A DNA stretch of 64,000 bases from an uncultured Bizionia sp. Lineage in GTDB: Bacteria; Bacteroidota; Bacteroidia; Flavobacteriales; Flavobacteriaceae. The DNA lies in NCBI GenBank assembly GCA_947496215.1, contig CANMCF010000007.1:124001-188000 (forward strand). The letters are read 5' to 3'. The translations under genes and the position numbers were made by a program. Each line of letters begins with the position of its first letter. The first letter of the stretch is position 1. The notes beneath the pieces are model-generated. The model was not told where the DNA came from and ran no database searches. It saw only the letters and a program-made list of their open reading frames with translations. This document shows positions 44,783-53,347 of this stretch, in pieces.

Positions 44783-45229
44783 ATGAAAGAATATAAAGAT
44801 TGGCAAGTAGTTGTAGTTTGTGAATTAAATGCTTCGGCTGCCAAAGTATGGCATCTGGTTGGTGGTTTTTATAATATCAATCAATGGCACCCGGACATCC
44901 CCCTTTCTGAAGTTCCAGAAGAACAAGGGGAGGAAAGGGACATTCGTAGAAAATTAACCTTTCCCAATCAATCTCCAACATGGGAGGAATTAGTTTTCAT
45001 GGATAATGAAAATATGTGCTATAGGTATAAATGGCACAAAGGAGAGTGGGGAGAAACAACACAAAGGTACCATGCTAAAATTCAAGTGATGGAAACTGAA
45101 TTGGATAAGCGCTGTTTGGTGCAATGGTCCTCTAAGTTCTATTCTTCTGAAGATGGATTGACACAATTTTATCAAAATGGATTTGAAAATTTGGTGAGTA
45201 TGTTTGGAGGGAAATTAATTAACAATTAA
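44783..45229 (+). CDS. SRPBCC family (START-like) protein
   Basis: 148-residue protein of the Bet v1/START superfamily. The N-terminal strand WQVVVVCELNASAAKVWHLVGGFYNINQWHPDI is the typical SRPBCC entry (A-KVW-LV--F--I--WHP), and the C-terminal long helix (FYQNGFENLVSMFGGKL) closes the cavity. Such proteins bind hydrophobic small molecules or act as cyclases in polyketide and similar pathways. Location after oxidative enzymes hints at a small-molecule product. The next gene starts 12 bases after its stop. Confidence 0.88.
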   Translation: MKEYKDWQVVVVCELNASAAKVWHLVGGFYNINQWHPDIPLSEVPEEQGEERDIRRKLTFPNQSPTWEELVFMDNENMCYRYKWHKGEWGETTQRYHAKIQVMETELDKRCLVQWSSKFYSSEDGLTQFYQNGFENLVSMFGGKLINN

Positions 45230-45241
45230 AAAATAACAAAA

Positions 45242-45643
45242 ATGGGAAGTTTCGTAGAAATTAATGATACGCTACAGTTAACGACAGAACAAGGGTTTCC
45301 AGTTCATATTTTTGATTTGGAAAAGCATCAAAAAACACCTGTAACACTAAAAGATGTAGAAGGAATGGTGTTTGAATTTAAAGACAAGCCAAGTGCTAGA
45401 CTTTTTCAAATAGATCCTGTACGAGTTTACTTTGTCCACAATGTAAATGGTAAATGGTTGTTTTGGGGAAGAGTATTAATTCAATCACAAAAGATAGAGA
45501 AGCAACTAAACGTTGATGGAAGTTGGGATGAAGGGTCTTGGAAAACATCAGGAACCTATACCATATTGAATGTGTACGATCCTGAATATCAGCATACATT
45601 TACATTGAATGAAGCTCCAGATGACAGGAACTATTATAAGTAA
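45242..45643 (+). CDS. Unknown small cytoplasmic protein
   Basis: 133-residue protein with no signal peptide, helices or known motif, predicted to be mainly beta (FVEINDTLQLT, RLFQIDPVRVYFVHNVNGKWLFWGRVLI, GTYTILNVYDPEY). Short spacing to the SRPBCC gene and the TMEM175-like gene suggests shared transcription. A small beta-barrel or cupin-like fold is possible but not shown by sequence. Confidence 0.75.
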   Translation: MGSFVEINDTLQLTTEQGFPVHIFDLEKHQKTPVTLKDVEGMVFEFKDKPSARLFQIDPVRVYFVHNVNGKWLFWGRVLIQSQKIEKQLNVDGSWDEGSWKTSGTYTILNVYDPEYQHTFTLNEAPDDRNYYK

Positions 45644-45678
45644 ATCTAATTTGAAAGCGTTAAAAAGTTAAAATACAA

Positions 45679-46254
45679 ATGACATCCGAAAGATTAGAAG
45701 CCTTTAGCGATGGTGTGCTCGCTATTATAATTACCATTATGGTTTTAGAGTTGGAAGTGCCTAAAGAATACACTTTGCAAGCTATTGTTGAGATTTTACC
45801 AACGTTTATTAGCTACATGGTAAGTTTTTTATACGTGAGTGTATATTGGGTCAGCCATCATCAATTATTTAAAATAGCGGAAAAGATAAATGGAAAAATT
45901 CTATGGGCTAATTTGCACTTGTTGTTCTGGTTGTCCATAATTCCGTTTACGACAGACTGGATAGGAGATGGCAATCATCATTCAGACATTGTACCTGTCG
46001 TTTTGTATGGTTTTGTACTTCTTATGAGTCAGTTGTCATTTCTTTTTTTAAGAAATTCCATTGTTAAGTTACATGGGAAAAAATCTCAGGCTGGTATGTT
46101 TTTGGATCGAAATGCCTTTGATTTCGTTTGTGTGTCCATGTATGTCGTTGGCTTGTCTATGGCATTTATTGATACATACTTGGCAATGACCTTCTTTTTA
46201 TTGGTTGGCTTGCTTAAAATAAAAGAATCGAGTTATAGTTCAAAAAAAGTATAA
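45679..46254 (+). CDS. TMEM175/DUF1211-family potassium channel-like protein
   Basis: 191-residue protein with six hydrophobic helices. The first has the family signature R--AFSDGVLAIIITIMVLE with FSDG at 9-12, and WVSHHQLF follows in the third helix, as in bacterial TMEM175 (DUF1211) channels. Bacterial members form tetrameric potassium channels. It ends the same-strand run; a terminator lies 150 bases downstream. Confidence 0.88.
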   Translation: MTSERLEAFSDGVLAIIITIMVLELEVPKEYTLQAIVEILPTFISYMVSFLYVSVYWVSHHQLFKIAEKINGKILWANLHLLFWLSIIPFTTDWIGDGNHHSDIVPVVLYGFVLLMSQLSFLFLRNSIVKLHGKKSQAGMFLDRNAFDFVCVSMYVVGLSMAFIDTYLAMTFFLLVGLLKIKESSYSSKKV

Positions 46255-46406
46255 TTCCAGCTTAAGTATTTTGACAGGAGTTTCTGGGTTGAAGAGCAAG
46301 AGGGAAGAACTCTGGAGAAGCTTCTTGATCTCACATAGGGAAACCTCAAAAGATGAGAATGTTTGTAAAAGGATGTTTTTTCATTGTAATAGAAAAGAGC
46401 AGGAAT

Positions 46407-46440
46407 GCCTCGGGGTTTGACCCGAGGCTTCTTTGTTTTA
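46407..46440 (+). terminator. Terminator hairpin after TMEM175 gene
   Basis: Stem GCCTCGGG (46407-46414), loop GTTTGA, CCCGAGGC (46421-46428), then a T-rich tail (TTCTTTGTTTT). A likely end of the 39-46 kb transcript. Confidence 0.7.
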
Positions 46441-46768
46441 AACAATGTGCTAATAGTTTGGAAGACAATTTAATCCACTGAAAGAACCATTCATTTACGA
46501 TGACGAGAAGAGTTGAGAATAGATTTTCTAACGAAATTTAATCTAGAAAACAATAAATTCAAATAGTGTTTTGTCTTTTAATAAATAGTGTTTTTCCTCT
46601 ATGGAAATATAAGTATTTGTCTTAACTTTCTTAAATAATTAATAATGGTGAGAAAAGGAGGTAATTGATTTATAAATAAAGAGTTAGTAGCTTTTTAAAT
46701 GAATCTAACATTCAAATTATGAACTACTCAAGAATAAATTAAGATATTTTAAATACTAATCAATAGTT
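46441..46768. other. Gene-free region with a short direct repeat
   Basis: About 330 A+T-rich bases before the 46769 lipoprotein with no open frame of note. AAATAGTGTTTT occurs twice, at 46561-46572 and 46583-46594, exactly 22 bases apart, which could be a protein-binding direct repeat. No tRNA or strong promoter seen. Confidence 0.4.
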
Positions 46769-47272
46769 ATGAGACATACGGTAACAGGTAGAAACAATTA
46801 TTTTTTTCTTTCAAAAAGGATCAGCGGTTTTTTATTGGCAGCACTAAGTTTGGCATTGGTCACATCTTGTGAATCTTTGAAGACAGCATCTTACGATCAA
46901 TATTCATATCAAAAGAGTGTAGAAATAAAAGTAGAAGCTTCCAATTTGATGGACAAGGCAACAACACCCTATGCGGACAACATAGAAGCAATAGCAGCTC
47001 TCAATTTAGAAATCCAAAAAATAGTGGAATATGAAAAGAACAAGCCAAACAACGAGATAACCTATGCCATGTGGAAGATATTGAGTAATGAGGAAAAGAA
47101 TCTATTGTCAGGTTTTTTCAAACGTTGGAAGGAAAAGAGCGAGCTCTCACAATTTTTCATAACTGAAGCAAAGGGGCAAGTTTTGGAAGCAATGGATTTG
47201 TTGATTCAATATGAAGGTAAAAAGGATAAAGTAGTCAAGGATAAACTAGTCGACATAATATCAAACAATTAA
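46769..47272 (+). CDS. Small lipoprotein upstream of patatin gene
   Basis: 167-residue lipoprotein; signal with a long polar N-region and lipobox LVTSC (Cys34). The mature part is short and mostly helical (SVEIKVEASNLMDKATTPYADNIEAIAALNLEIQKIV), with an acidic and basic mix and no known family. It is followed at 42 bases by a small helical protein and then a patatin-like membrane protein, so all three probably act together at the cell envelope. Confidence 0.8.
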   Translation: MRHTVTGRNNYFFLSKRISGFLLAALSLALVTSCESLKTASYDQYSYQKSVEIKVEASNLMDKATTPYADNIEAIAALNLEIQKIVEYEKNKPNNEITYAMWKILSNEEKNLLSGFFKRWKEKSELSQFFITEAKGQVLEAMDLLIQYEGKKDKVVKDKLVDIISNN

Positions 47273-47314
47273 AGGTATTGTGTACCGCAAATAACGATCA
47301 AACACAAAACAGAT

Positions 47315-47641
47315 ATGGATTTCGAAGCATTATTAAAAGAACTAAAGACATCATTGTTGGAGCTTTTTGGAGAAAAATGGAAAGATTTAAAGGACGAATC
47401 CAAAAAAGATGTAGAGCAATTCTTAAAGGAGAGCAAGGAGAAGTTAGAACGATGGACGACTCTTTTGGCAAATGGAGACATTACATTGGATGATTATGAG
47501 TGGTTGGTGAAAAGTCAAAAAGATCTATTGTTGATGAAAGCCTTACATAAGGCAGGGGTGAGCAAAATAAGTTTGGGACATTTTAAAAACAAAATAATTA
47601 AAACTATTTTAAACGTAGTGAAAAGTGTCATCTTACCTTAG
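47315..47641 (+). CDS. Small helical protein between lipoprotein and patatin genes
   Basis: 108-residue protein with no signal peptide and no recognised family. It is strongly amphipathic and charged for the first 85 residues (LLKELKTSLLELFGEKWKDLKDESKKDVEQFLKES split around acidic and basic heptads), and ends with a short hydrophobic helix (IIKTILNVVKSVIL). It could be a membrane-associated helper or an inhibitor of the neighbouring phospholipase. Its frame is well used and lies in the unit between 46769 and 50036. Confidence 0.75.
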   Translation: MDFEALLKELKTSLLELFGEKWKDLKDESKKDVEQFLKESKEKLERWTTLLANGDITLDDYEWLVKSQKDLLLMKALHKAGVSKISLGHFKNKIIKTILNVVKSVILP

Positions 47642-47675
47642 AATGTATCTAGTAATTGATTAATAGAAGTTTCAT

Positions 47676-50036
47676 ATGAGCAAGGTTATGTCTTTTGTTA
47701 GAGCGTTTGGTATTTGGTTCAAAGTTTTGATTTCCGAATTGGCTAATAATGTCATTAGTGTTATATTGGTGGCATTGCTATACTTCATGTTATGGCATTT
47801 TCCACAAACATTGGATCTATTGCTTGTATTGAATCAAAATGATGCATCAAACTTTTGGCAAATATTCACTTTGGAAGTCCCCCTATATTTTTCATTGTTG
47901 CTTATAATTTCATTTTTCATTTGGAATGCGCCCAAATATTACTATAGGGACAATTATTCACAGGTAAAGTTCAAAAATGTCATTGGCTTTGTGCCTACCA
48001 AGCATTATGCGAAAATAGTGTTGAGCAAGCGTTACTCGTATAACTGTAAATCTCACATTAGAAAAGTATTGCCTCGAGTCTTGGGGTGCTTGGTACTTTT
48101 TATGTCTGCCTTTGCCATTTTGAATGCAATGGAGCACTTTGGCATTAAAAATGACATAGAGAAGCTGCTAAACCCATTTAATACCTTTGTAATCATTGCA
48201 TTGGTTCTAATATTGCTGTTGGAGCACAATACTTATAGTTTTGTTAAGAAGATAGTGACGAGAATTCCGAAAAAGAAATACATAATCAGTATCATTTTGT
48301 TCTTGTTGTTTCTATTGATCATTGGGTTGGGAGCCACCAACAATCAAGCAGAAGAAGACTTGTCCTTACTGTTTGTTTCGAATTTGGCTTTGGCCTTCAT
48401 ATTTTTCATTGTAGCATTCAATACCAAGTCTCTATTTGCAGAATGGATGAAGCCTTTTTTTTATGGAGGGATCATAGTTTCTGGTTTGTTGGTCTTGTTG
48501 GTTTACATTGTCTTCAATTTCAATCCAAACATGGCTAGGGAACTTAACCCGTTATCTGTCTTGTTGATTTGCTTGATTGCATTGTACACCATTTCGTTTT
48601 TATTTGTTTTTGGAGGAAAAAAAATGAAATTCCCTCTATTTACATTCGTAACCTTGTTGGGAATAGTAATGTCCGAGTACAATGCAAATAGGGAAGGGTT
48701 TGATCATTATACATTGGATGAGGAAGTATATGGTGTAGAAAAGAGAACGGCATTGAAAGGGTATGTATATGATTGGATAGTAAATCGAAAGGATGAAATT
48801 GAACAAGCCGAGGACAATAGCTATCCAATATTATTCGTATCGTCGGAAGGAGGGGGATCCAGAGCTGGTCTATGGGCTTTTTTAATACACAGCTATCTAT
48901 CCGAACAATCAAACAATGCTTATTATGAAAATCACCTATTTTCACTAACCGGTGCTTCTGGAGGTGGAGCAGGCAACGCTATGTTTTTTGCTACGGCACA
49001 GCAGGCTAAACTAGACAATACTAGAGTGAGATACGAAAAAAAGGAAGGCTTCAAATATAAGGCAAGTGTCATATATTCAAAAAATTACCTGTCGTCTTCT
49101 TTGGTAGGCTTGTTGGGAAGAGATCTTTTTAAGAGCATATTGATATTGTTCCCTTTCGACAATAGGGGAGAATTATTGGAAAACGAATGGCAAAAAGCAC
49201 ATAAGGAAGCTTTTGAGTTAAATGAGAACAATCTGGAAAAGGATGTATTGTCATACTATGTCAAAAGTGATACATTGGGGTTTGTCCCTCCGTTGTTGTT
49301 AATGAATTCATCACATGCCCAAACAGGGAGATACAGCGTTATAAGTCCGGTAGATTTCAACGATTCCGCAATCTTTTCAGGATATTATGATTTCTTGGAG
49401 AAATTAAAAATAGAAAAAGGAGCGAGTCATTCGGTAAAGTTGGTTGAGGCAATGCGCATCAATGCAGCATTTCCTTATTTGACTCCAGCTGGAGAGGTAA
49501 AAGGAATGGGTTTGTTTGGAGATGCTGGATATTATGACAATATAGGAGGAACGGTTACCAATAGCCTAATGTATGTTTTCAAGGAAGTTTTAAATGAAAC
49601 TCCAGAATTTGAAACGATTAAGATGAAGATGGATTTAAAAAGCGTATTGATTTTCACGGATTTGGACAATGAGGAAATGGAGGGATACCAATCGTCGCCT
49701 ATTTCCCAATTGGGTGCGCCGTTGCAAACGTTGATGAATGTAAGGTCTGGACATACCAAAGAGCAAATAGCAAAGCTAGACCAAGTAGGCTTGCCTCTAA
49801 AGCGGAGCTACATAATACCAAGCACGAAAACAAGTACGATTGTACAAGAGAAACTACGAAGCCTCAAATCCGAACAAAGCGACAGTATCAACCCGATATT
49901 GCCTTTGGGACGCTACCTTTCTGGAACAGCCATACAAGCAATCGAAAAAAGCTTGGAATTGAAAGATATCAAATCCCAATTGGATAGCTTATTGATCTAC
50001 AAGAAAACTCCTAAGGTGATAAATGCTACAAATTAG
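47676..50036 (+). CDS. Membrane-anchored patatin-like phospholipase
   Basis: 786-residue protein. The first ~360 residues contain about nine membrane helices. The C-terminal part is a patatin-like acyl hydrolase with the oxyanion motif GGGSRAG (392-398), nucleophile Ser428 in GASGGG, and the catalytic Asp616 in GDAGYYD. A Ser/Asp dyad of this kind cleaves acyl esters of phospholipids or other lipids. The fusion to a polytopic membrane part is unusual for classic patatins. The protein is preceded by a lipoprotein and a helical protein, and followed within 54 bases by the Xre-RES pair. Confidence 0.88.
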   Translation: MSKVMSFVRAFGIWFKVLISELANNVISVILVALLYFMLWHFPQTLDLLLVLNQNDASNFWQIFTLEVPLYFSLLLIISFFIWNAPKYYYRDNYSQVKFKNVIGFVPTKHYAKIVLSKRYSYNCKSHIRKVLPRVLGCLVLFMSAFAILNAMEHFGIKNDIEKLLNPFNTFVIIALVLILLLEHNTYSFVKKIVTRIPKKKYIISIILFLLFLLIIGLGATNNQAEEDLSLLFVSNLALAFIFFIVAFNTKSLFAEWMKPFFYGGIIVSGLLVLLVYIVFNFNPNMARELNPLSVLLICLIALYTISFLFVFGGKKMKFPLFTFVTLLGIVMSEYNANREGFDHYTLDEEVYGVEKRTALKGYVYDWIVNRKDEIEQAEDNSYPILFVSSEGGGSRAGLWAFLIHSYLSEQSNNAYYENHLFSLTGASGGGAGNAMFFATAQQAKLDNTRVRYEKKEGFKYKASVIYSKNYLSSSLVGLLGRDLFKSILILFPFDNRGELLENEWQKAHKEAFELNENNLEKDVLSYYVKSDTLGFVPPLLLMNSSHAQTGRYSVISPVDFNDSAIFSGYYDFLEKLKIEKGASHSVKLVEAMRINAAFPYLTPAGEVKGMGLFGDAGYYDNIGGTVTNSLMYVFKEVLNETPEFETIKMKMDLKSVLIFTDLDNEEMEGYQSSPISQLGAPLQTLMNVRSGHTKEQIAKLDQVGLPLKRSYIIPSTKTSTIVQEKLRSLKSEQSDSINPILPLGRYLSGTAIQAIEKSLELKDIKSQLDSLLIYKKTPKVINATN

Positions 50037-50044
50037 TTAAATTT

Positions 50045-50075
50045 TTGACAATTGTCGTTTTGTTTTGTATATTTG
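50045..50075 (+). promoter_or_regulatory. Promoter and palindromic operator of Xre-RES pair
   Basis: TTG at 50045-50047, 20 bases, then TATATTTG (50068-50075) is a textbook Bacteroidota -33/-7 pair. The perfect palindrome GACAATTGTC (50047-50056) overlaps the -33 element, which is where an autoregulating antitoxin would be expected to bind. The arrangement shows that the TTG at 50052 is not the start codon. Confidence 0.6.
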
Positions 50076-50090
50076 TCTTGTTTAAAATTC

Positions 50091-50549
50091 ATGTTTATGA
50101 GCACAGCTATTCAACATTCCTCTTCTGATGAAAGAGAAGGAGGTATACTACGTTACTTGAACTTGGACATACCATTGCACAATGTGTATGATTTCATAGA
50201 ATTGTCAAGAAATGGCATCAATAAGAAGAACCTTCTGTTCTTGGCTAAGAAAATAGGGTTCGATTTAAAGGAGTTGGTGTTAATACTTCATATTTCCGAG
50301 CGTACGTTGCAGCGTTATGCTCCTTCTAAGACATTAAGTCCAGACGTAAGCGAACGCGTTATACAATTGGCAAGATTGTATTGCAAGGGGGAAGAAGTCT
50401 TTGGGGATTTGGAGCAGTTTAAAAAATGGATGCAATACCCTAGTTTGGCCTTGGGAATGAAACAACCAAAAGAATTGTTGGATACGACCTTTGGGTTTCA
50501 ATTGCTGAATGAAGAACTGACGAAGATCGAATACGGTATTTTTTCATAA
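50091..50549 (+). CDS. Xre/MbcA/ParS-type antitoxin
   Basis: 152-residue protein with an Xre-like helix-turn-helix (LILHISERTLQRYAPSKTLSPDVSERVIQLARLY) and the C-terminal DUF2384 toxin-binding domain (GMKQPKELLDTTFGFQLLNEELTKIEYGIFS). It binds and masks the RES toxin encoded next and likely represses its own promoter. The start is ATG at 50091 (or 50097); the reading frame continues upstream to TTG 50052 but passes through the promoter. Stop TAA and the toxin ATG are directly adjacent (50549/50550). Confidence 0.92.
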   Translation: MFMSTAIQHSSSDEREGGILRYLNLDIPLHNVYDFIELSRNGINKKNLLFLAKKIGFDLKELVLILHISERTLQRYAPSKTLSPDVSERVIQLARLYCKGEEVFGDLEQFKKWMQYPSLALGMKQPKELLDTTFGFQLLNEELTKIEYGIFS

Positions 50550-51002
50550 ATGTTGGTACATCGAATAGCCAAGGCAGCTTATATAGAGGATTTGACAGGC
50601 ATAGGCGCAAAGTCTGTAGGAGGAAGATGGAATTTCAAAGGTGTTTCAGTACTTTACACAAGTAGTTCTATAGCCTTGAGCATGTTGGAATGCCTTGCAC
50701 ATTTTCCCATTGCATACGCACCCAAGGATATGGCTATGGCTACCATAGAAATCCCAGAACACTCCATAACAGAGATACGGAAAGAAAACCTTCCTGACAA
50801 TTGGAGAGCCGTACCGTCACCAAGGGAATTGAAACAAATTTCCTATGATTGGATAAAAAAGAAGGAAACATTGATTTTAAAAGTGCCTAGCATTATCGTT
50901 CCCCAAGAATTCAATTATATAGTAAATCCATTCCATAAAGATTTCAAAAAGGTGAAATTGAAAAAGGTCGTACCATTTGTTTTCGACAATAGAGTATTGT
51001 AA
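50550..51002 (+). CDS. RES-domain toxin (NAD+ phosphorylase/glycohydrolase type)
   Basis: 150-residue RES family toxin. Arg26 (GGRWN), Tyr36 and Glu47 have the 10- and 11-residue spacing of the catalytic Arg31/Tyr41/Glu52 of characterised Res toxins. These enzymes deplete NAD+ and arrest growth when not bound by their antitoxin. The reading frame is intact with no sign of decay. It is convergent with a small membrane protein gene 3 bases away. Confidence 0.92.
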   Translation: MLVHRIAKAAYIEDLTGIGAKSVGGRWNFKGVSVLYTSSSIALSMLECLAHFPIAYAPKDMAMATIEIPEHSITEIRKENLPDNWRAVPSPRELKQISYDWIKKKETLILKVPSIIVPQEFNYIVNPFHKDFKKVKLKKVVPFVFDNRVL

Positions 51003-51004
51003 GC

Positions 51005-51376
51005 TTATTTGCAAGCCGTTTTCAGCTCAACTACAACCAAACCAATCAATATGATGATTTCGATTATGAAATAGGTTAGTCCCCAAATCGTCAATTGTGC
51101 ATAATGGTGAAAGATTAGAAAAATGGAAAGACAACAATAGGCCAAGTTTGCAAAGGCAATTGTTCTTAAAGATGGCTTTAAGTTTCCTATCTTGATTTTG
51201 ATGCATATAAAGTCGTATATGGCAAAAAGACAAGGGAATATGGTAAGAAGGTAAAGAGTTTGCCTAGGCATCCCAAAAACGGATTCATACTTGCTTAGAA
51301 TGACTCCTAAGGATAACACCGAGAGAAGTGCGCCTAGTCCATCAATAACAAGCAGGGTTTTTGGGTTTAATTTCAA
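51005..51376 (-). CDS. Small four-helix membrane protein
   Basis: 123-residue protein with four membrane helices (about 8-28, 40-60, 70-90 and 95-115) joined by short charged loops, with no known family. It resembles small conserved hypothetical proteins of flavobacteria. The gene stands alone between the toxin and the symporter gene. Confidence 0.75.
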   Translation of the reverse strand: MKLNPKTLLVIDGLGALLSVLSLGVILSKYESVFGMPRQTLYLLTIFPCLFAIYDFICIKIKIGNLKPSLRTIAFANLAYCCLSIFLIFHHYAQLTIWGLTYFIIEIIILIGLVVVELKTACK

Positions 51377-51460
51377 ATTAAGATTTTAGATTACGTTGAT
51401 AGATGTTTGGATGGATTCCAATGTCATTCATTCATATAAGAGACTGGTTAAATCATATGG

Positions 51461-53158
51461 TTATGATGCTATTTTCTTTCTAGTCATACCTTGTATCAAC
51501 GAAGCAATGAATATTACAATGATGCAACCTACGAAGTTCAGCCATAGAAATGGAAGGTTGATGACTTCAAATTCATTCAATAAAAACAAGACGATGACTA
51601 TGGCTTGAGTGATCAAGGCAGCAATGAATACAGCATTGGATCTTATGAATTTGAAAAAGAACGCAAGTAGGAAGATACCCAGTACATTACCATAGAAGAT
51701 AGAACCGATGATATTCACCAATTGGATTAGGTTTTCAGCCAAATTGGCCACACAGGCAACACCAATGGCAACGATACCCCAAGCAAGGGTAAACCATTTG
51801 GAGATCTTTACCATTTCCAATTCTGTTTTTTCGCTGGTATTACGCTTGTACAAGTCTATGGTGGTGGTACTTGCCAATGCGTTTAATTCGCTGGCAGTAC
51901 TGGACATGGCAGCACTCAGAATTACAGCAAGCAACAAACCTATGAGACCGCGAGGTAGGTTATGCAATATGAAATGTATGAAGACATAGTCCTTGTCATT
52001 GGATTCCACTTTTATGTCTTGCTCCTCCGACGCTTTTTCTATGAGGGCTTTGGCATCAATTCTTAGATTGTTGTTGTCTTCATTGATCTTGGAAACTGCA
52101 TTAGCGTATTTCGTGTCTTCCGTTCCTATGTAATTGCCTATGATGGTTTTCTTTTCATCGAAAATATCTAGTTGTTTTTCTTCCAATGCCTTGTAGTCTT
52201 CTGCATAAGAAGAGTTCATAACGACTTCTGTCGCCGTCGGGTTGAAATTTAACGGTGCTTGATTGAACTGGTAGAACACAAATACCATGACACCTACCAA
52301 CAAAATGAAGAATTGCATGGGTATTTTTAAAAGTCCATTGAATATCAAACCCAATTGCATTTCTTTAACAGATTTTCCAGATAGGTAACGTTGTACCTGA
52401 CTTTGATCTGTTCCAAAGTAGGAAAGCATCAAAAAGGTTCCTCCTATGATGCCGCTCCAAAAGGTGTAACGATTGTTCAAATCGAAAGAGAAATCCAAGA
52501 TTTCCATCTTACCACTGGCTCCAGCAATATCCAATGCCTTGGTAAAGGTAATGTCTTCAGGAAGCTTGTTCATAATTAGAACGAATGCGATGACCATTCC
52601 TGTGAAGATTACTATCATTTGATGCTTTTGAGTTACATTTACAGCTCTCGTTCCTCCCGAAACAGTATAGATGATTACCAAGACTCCAATGATTACGTTC
52701 AATAACAACAAATTCCAACCCAGAACGGCAGATAAGATGATTGCTGGTGCAAAAATGGTTATTCCAGCAGCCAGACCACGTTGAATCAAAAACAAGATGG
52801 CTGCCAAGGTTCTAGTTTTTAGATCAAAACGACTTTCAAGGTATTCGTAAGCAGTATAAACCTTTAAACGGTGATATAAGGGGATAAATACCATACAGAT
52901 AACCACCATGGCTATTGGAAGCCCAAAATAGAACTGTACAAAGCCCATTCCTGAATGAAAAGCTTGACCAGGAGTAGATAAAAAAGTAATGGCACTAGCT
53001 TGTGTGGCCATTACAGACAAGCCAATTGTCCACCATTTGGAAGTATTTCCACCTCTTATGTAGTCTTTTACATTTTTACTACCACGTGTTTGCCAAGTAC
53101 CATAACCAACGATGACCAAAAGCGTACTTATCAAGATGATCCAATCTAATGTCTCCAT
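51461..53158 (-). CDS. Sodium:solute symporter (SSS/SLC5 family)
   Basis: 565-residue transporter of the SSS family with 13-14 membrane helices; SVMATQASAITFLSTPGQAF (split about 50-70) is the first SSS consensus and YLESRFDLKTRTLAA the next. A hydrophilic insert near 325-400 breaks the helices, a feature of some Bacteroidota members. Sodium drives uptake of an unknown solute. The gene is preceded at 3 bases by a 33-codon membrane protein and, further upstream, by a PIG-L family protein, suggesting uptake of a sugar or amino-sugar product. Confidence 0.93.
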   Translation of the reverse strand: METLDWIILISTLLVIVGYGTWQTRGSKNVKDYIRGGNTSKWWTIGLSVMATQASAITFLSTPGQAFHSGMGFVQFYFGLPIAMVVICMVFIPLYHRLKVYTAYEYLESRFDLKTRTLAAILFLIQRGLAAGITIFAPAIILSAVLGWNLLLLNVIIGVLVIIYTVSGGTRAVNVTQKHQMIVIFTGMVIAFVLIMNKLPEDITFTKALDIAGASGKMEILDFSFDLNNRYTFWSGIIGGTFLMLSYFGTDQSQVQRYLSGKSVKEMQLGLIFNGLLKIPMQFFILLVGVMVFVFYQFNQAPLNFNPTATEVVMNSSYAEDYKALEEKQLDIFDEKKTIIGNYIGTEDTKYANAVSKINEDNNNLRIDAKALIEKASEEQDIKVESNDKDYVFIHFILHNLPRGLIGLLLAVILSAAMSSTASELNALASTTTIDLYKRNTSEKTELEMVKISKWFTLAWGIVAIGVACVANLAENLIQLVNIIGSIFYGNVLGIFLLAFFFKFIRSNAVFIAALITQAIVIVLFLLNEFEVINLPFLWLNFVGCIIVIFIASLIQGMTRKKIAS

Positions 53159-53161
53159 AAA

Positions 53162-53263
53162 TTAAAAGGATTGCATTATTAGGTGAAAAATGATGAAATA
53201 TATAGTATTGGCAAGCAGGACAAGCGTATACAGCTTTTTCCATTTGTATTTTTGTTGTTCCAT
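53162..53263 (-). CDS. 33-residue single-helix membrane protein
   Basis: 33 codons: MEQQKYKWKKLY then a hydrophobic helix (TLVLLANTIYFIIFHLI) and MQSF. Basic residues before the helix imply the N-terminus is inside. It is too short to be called by length, but its stop lies 3 bases before the symporter start, it follows the PIG-L gene by 84 bases, and the hydrophobic pattern is intact. It resembles small transporter subunits, though I know no family for it. Confidence 0.65.
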   Translation of the reverse strand: MEQQKYKWKKLYTLVLLANTIYFIIFHLIMQSF

Positions 53264-53347
53264 AGGTGTTATGAGTGTATGTTAGATTTGTCTGGTTTAC
53301 AATGTCATCGCGAACAGTCGGTTCTAATGATTTCTGTTATATCAGAT

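Noticed and set aside
50052-50090. TTG 50052 as the antitoxin start
   Set aside because: This stretch contains the promoter -7 element, so it cannot be translated from that promoter; ATG 50091/50097 fits.
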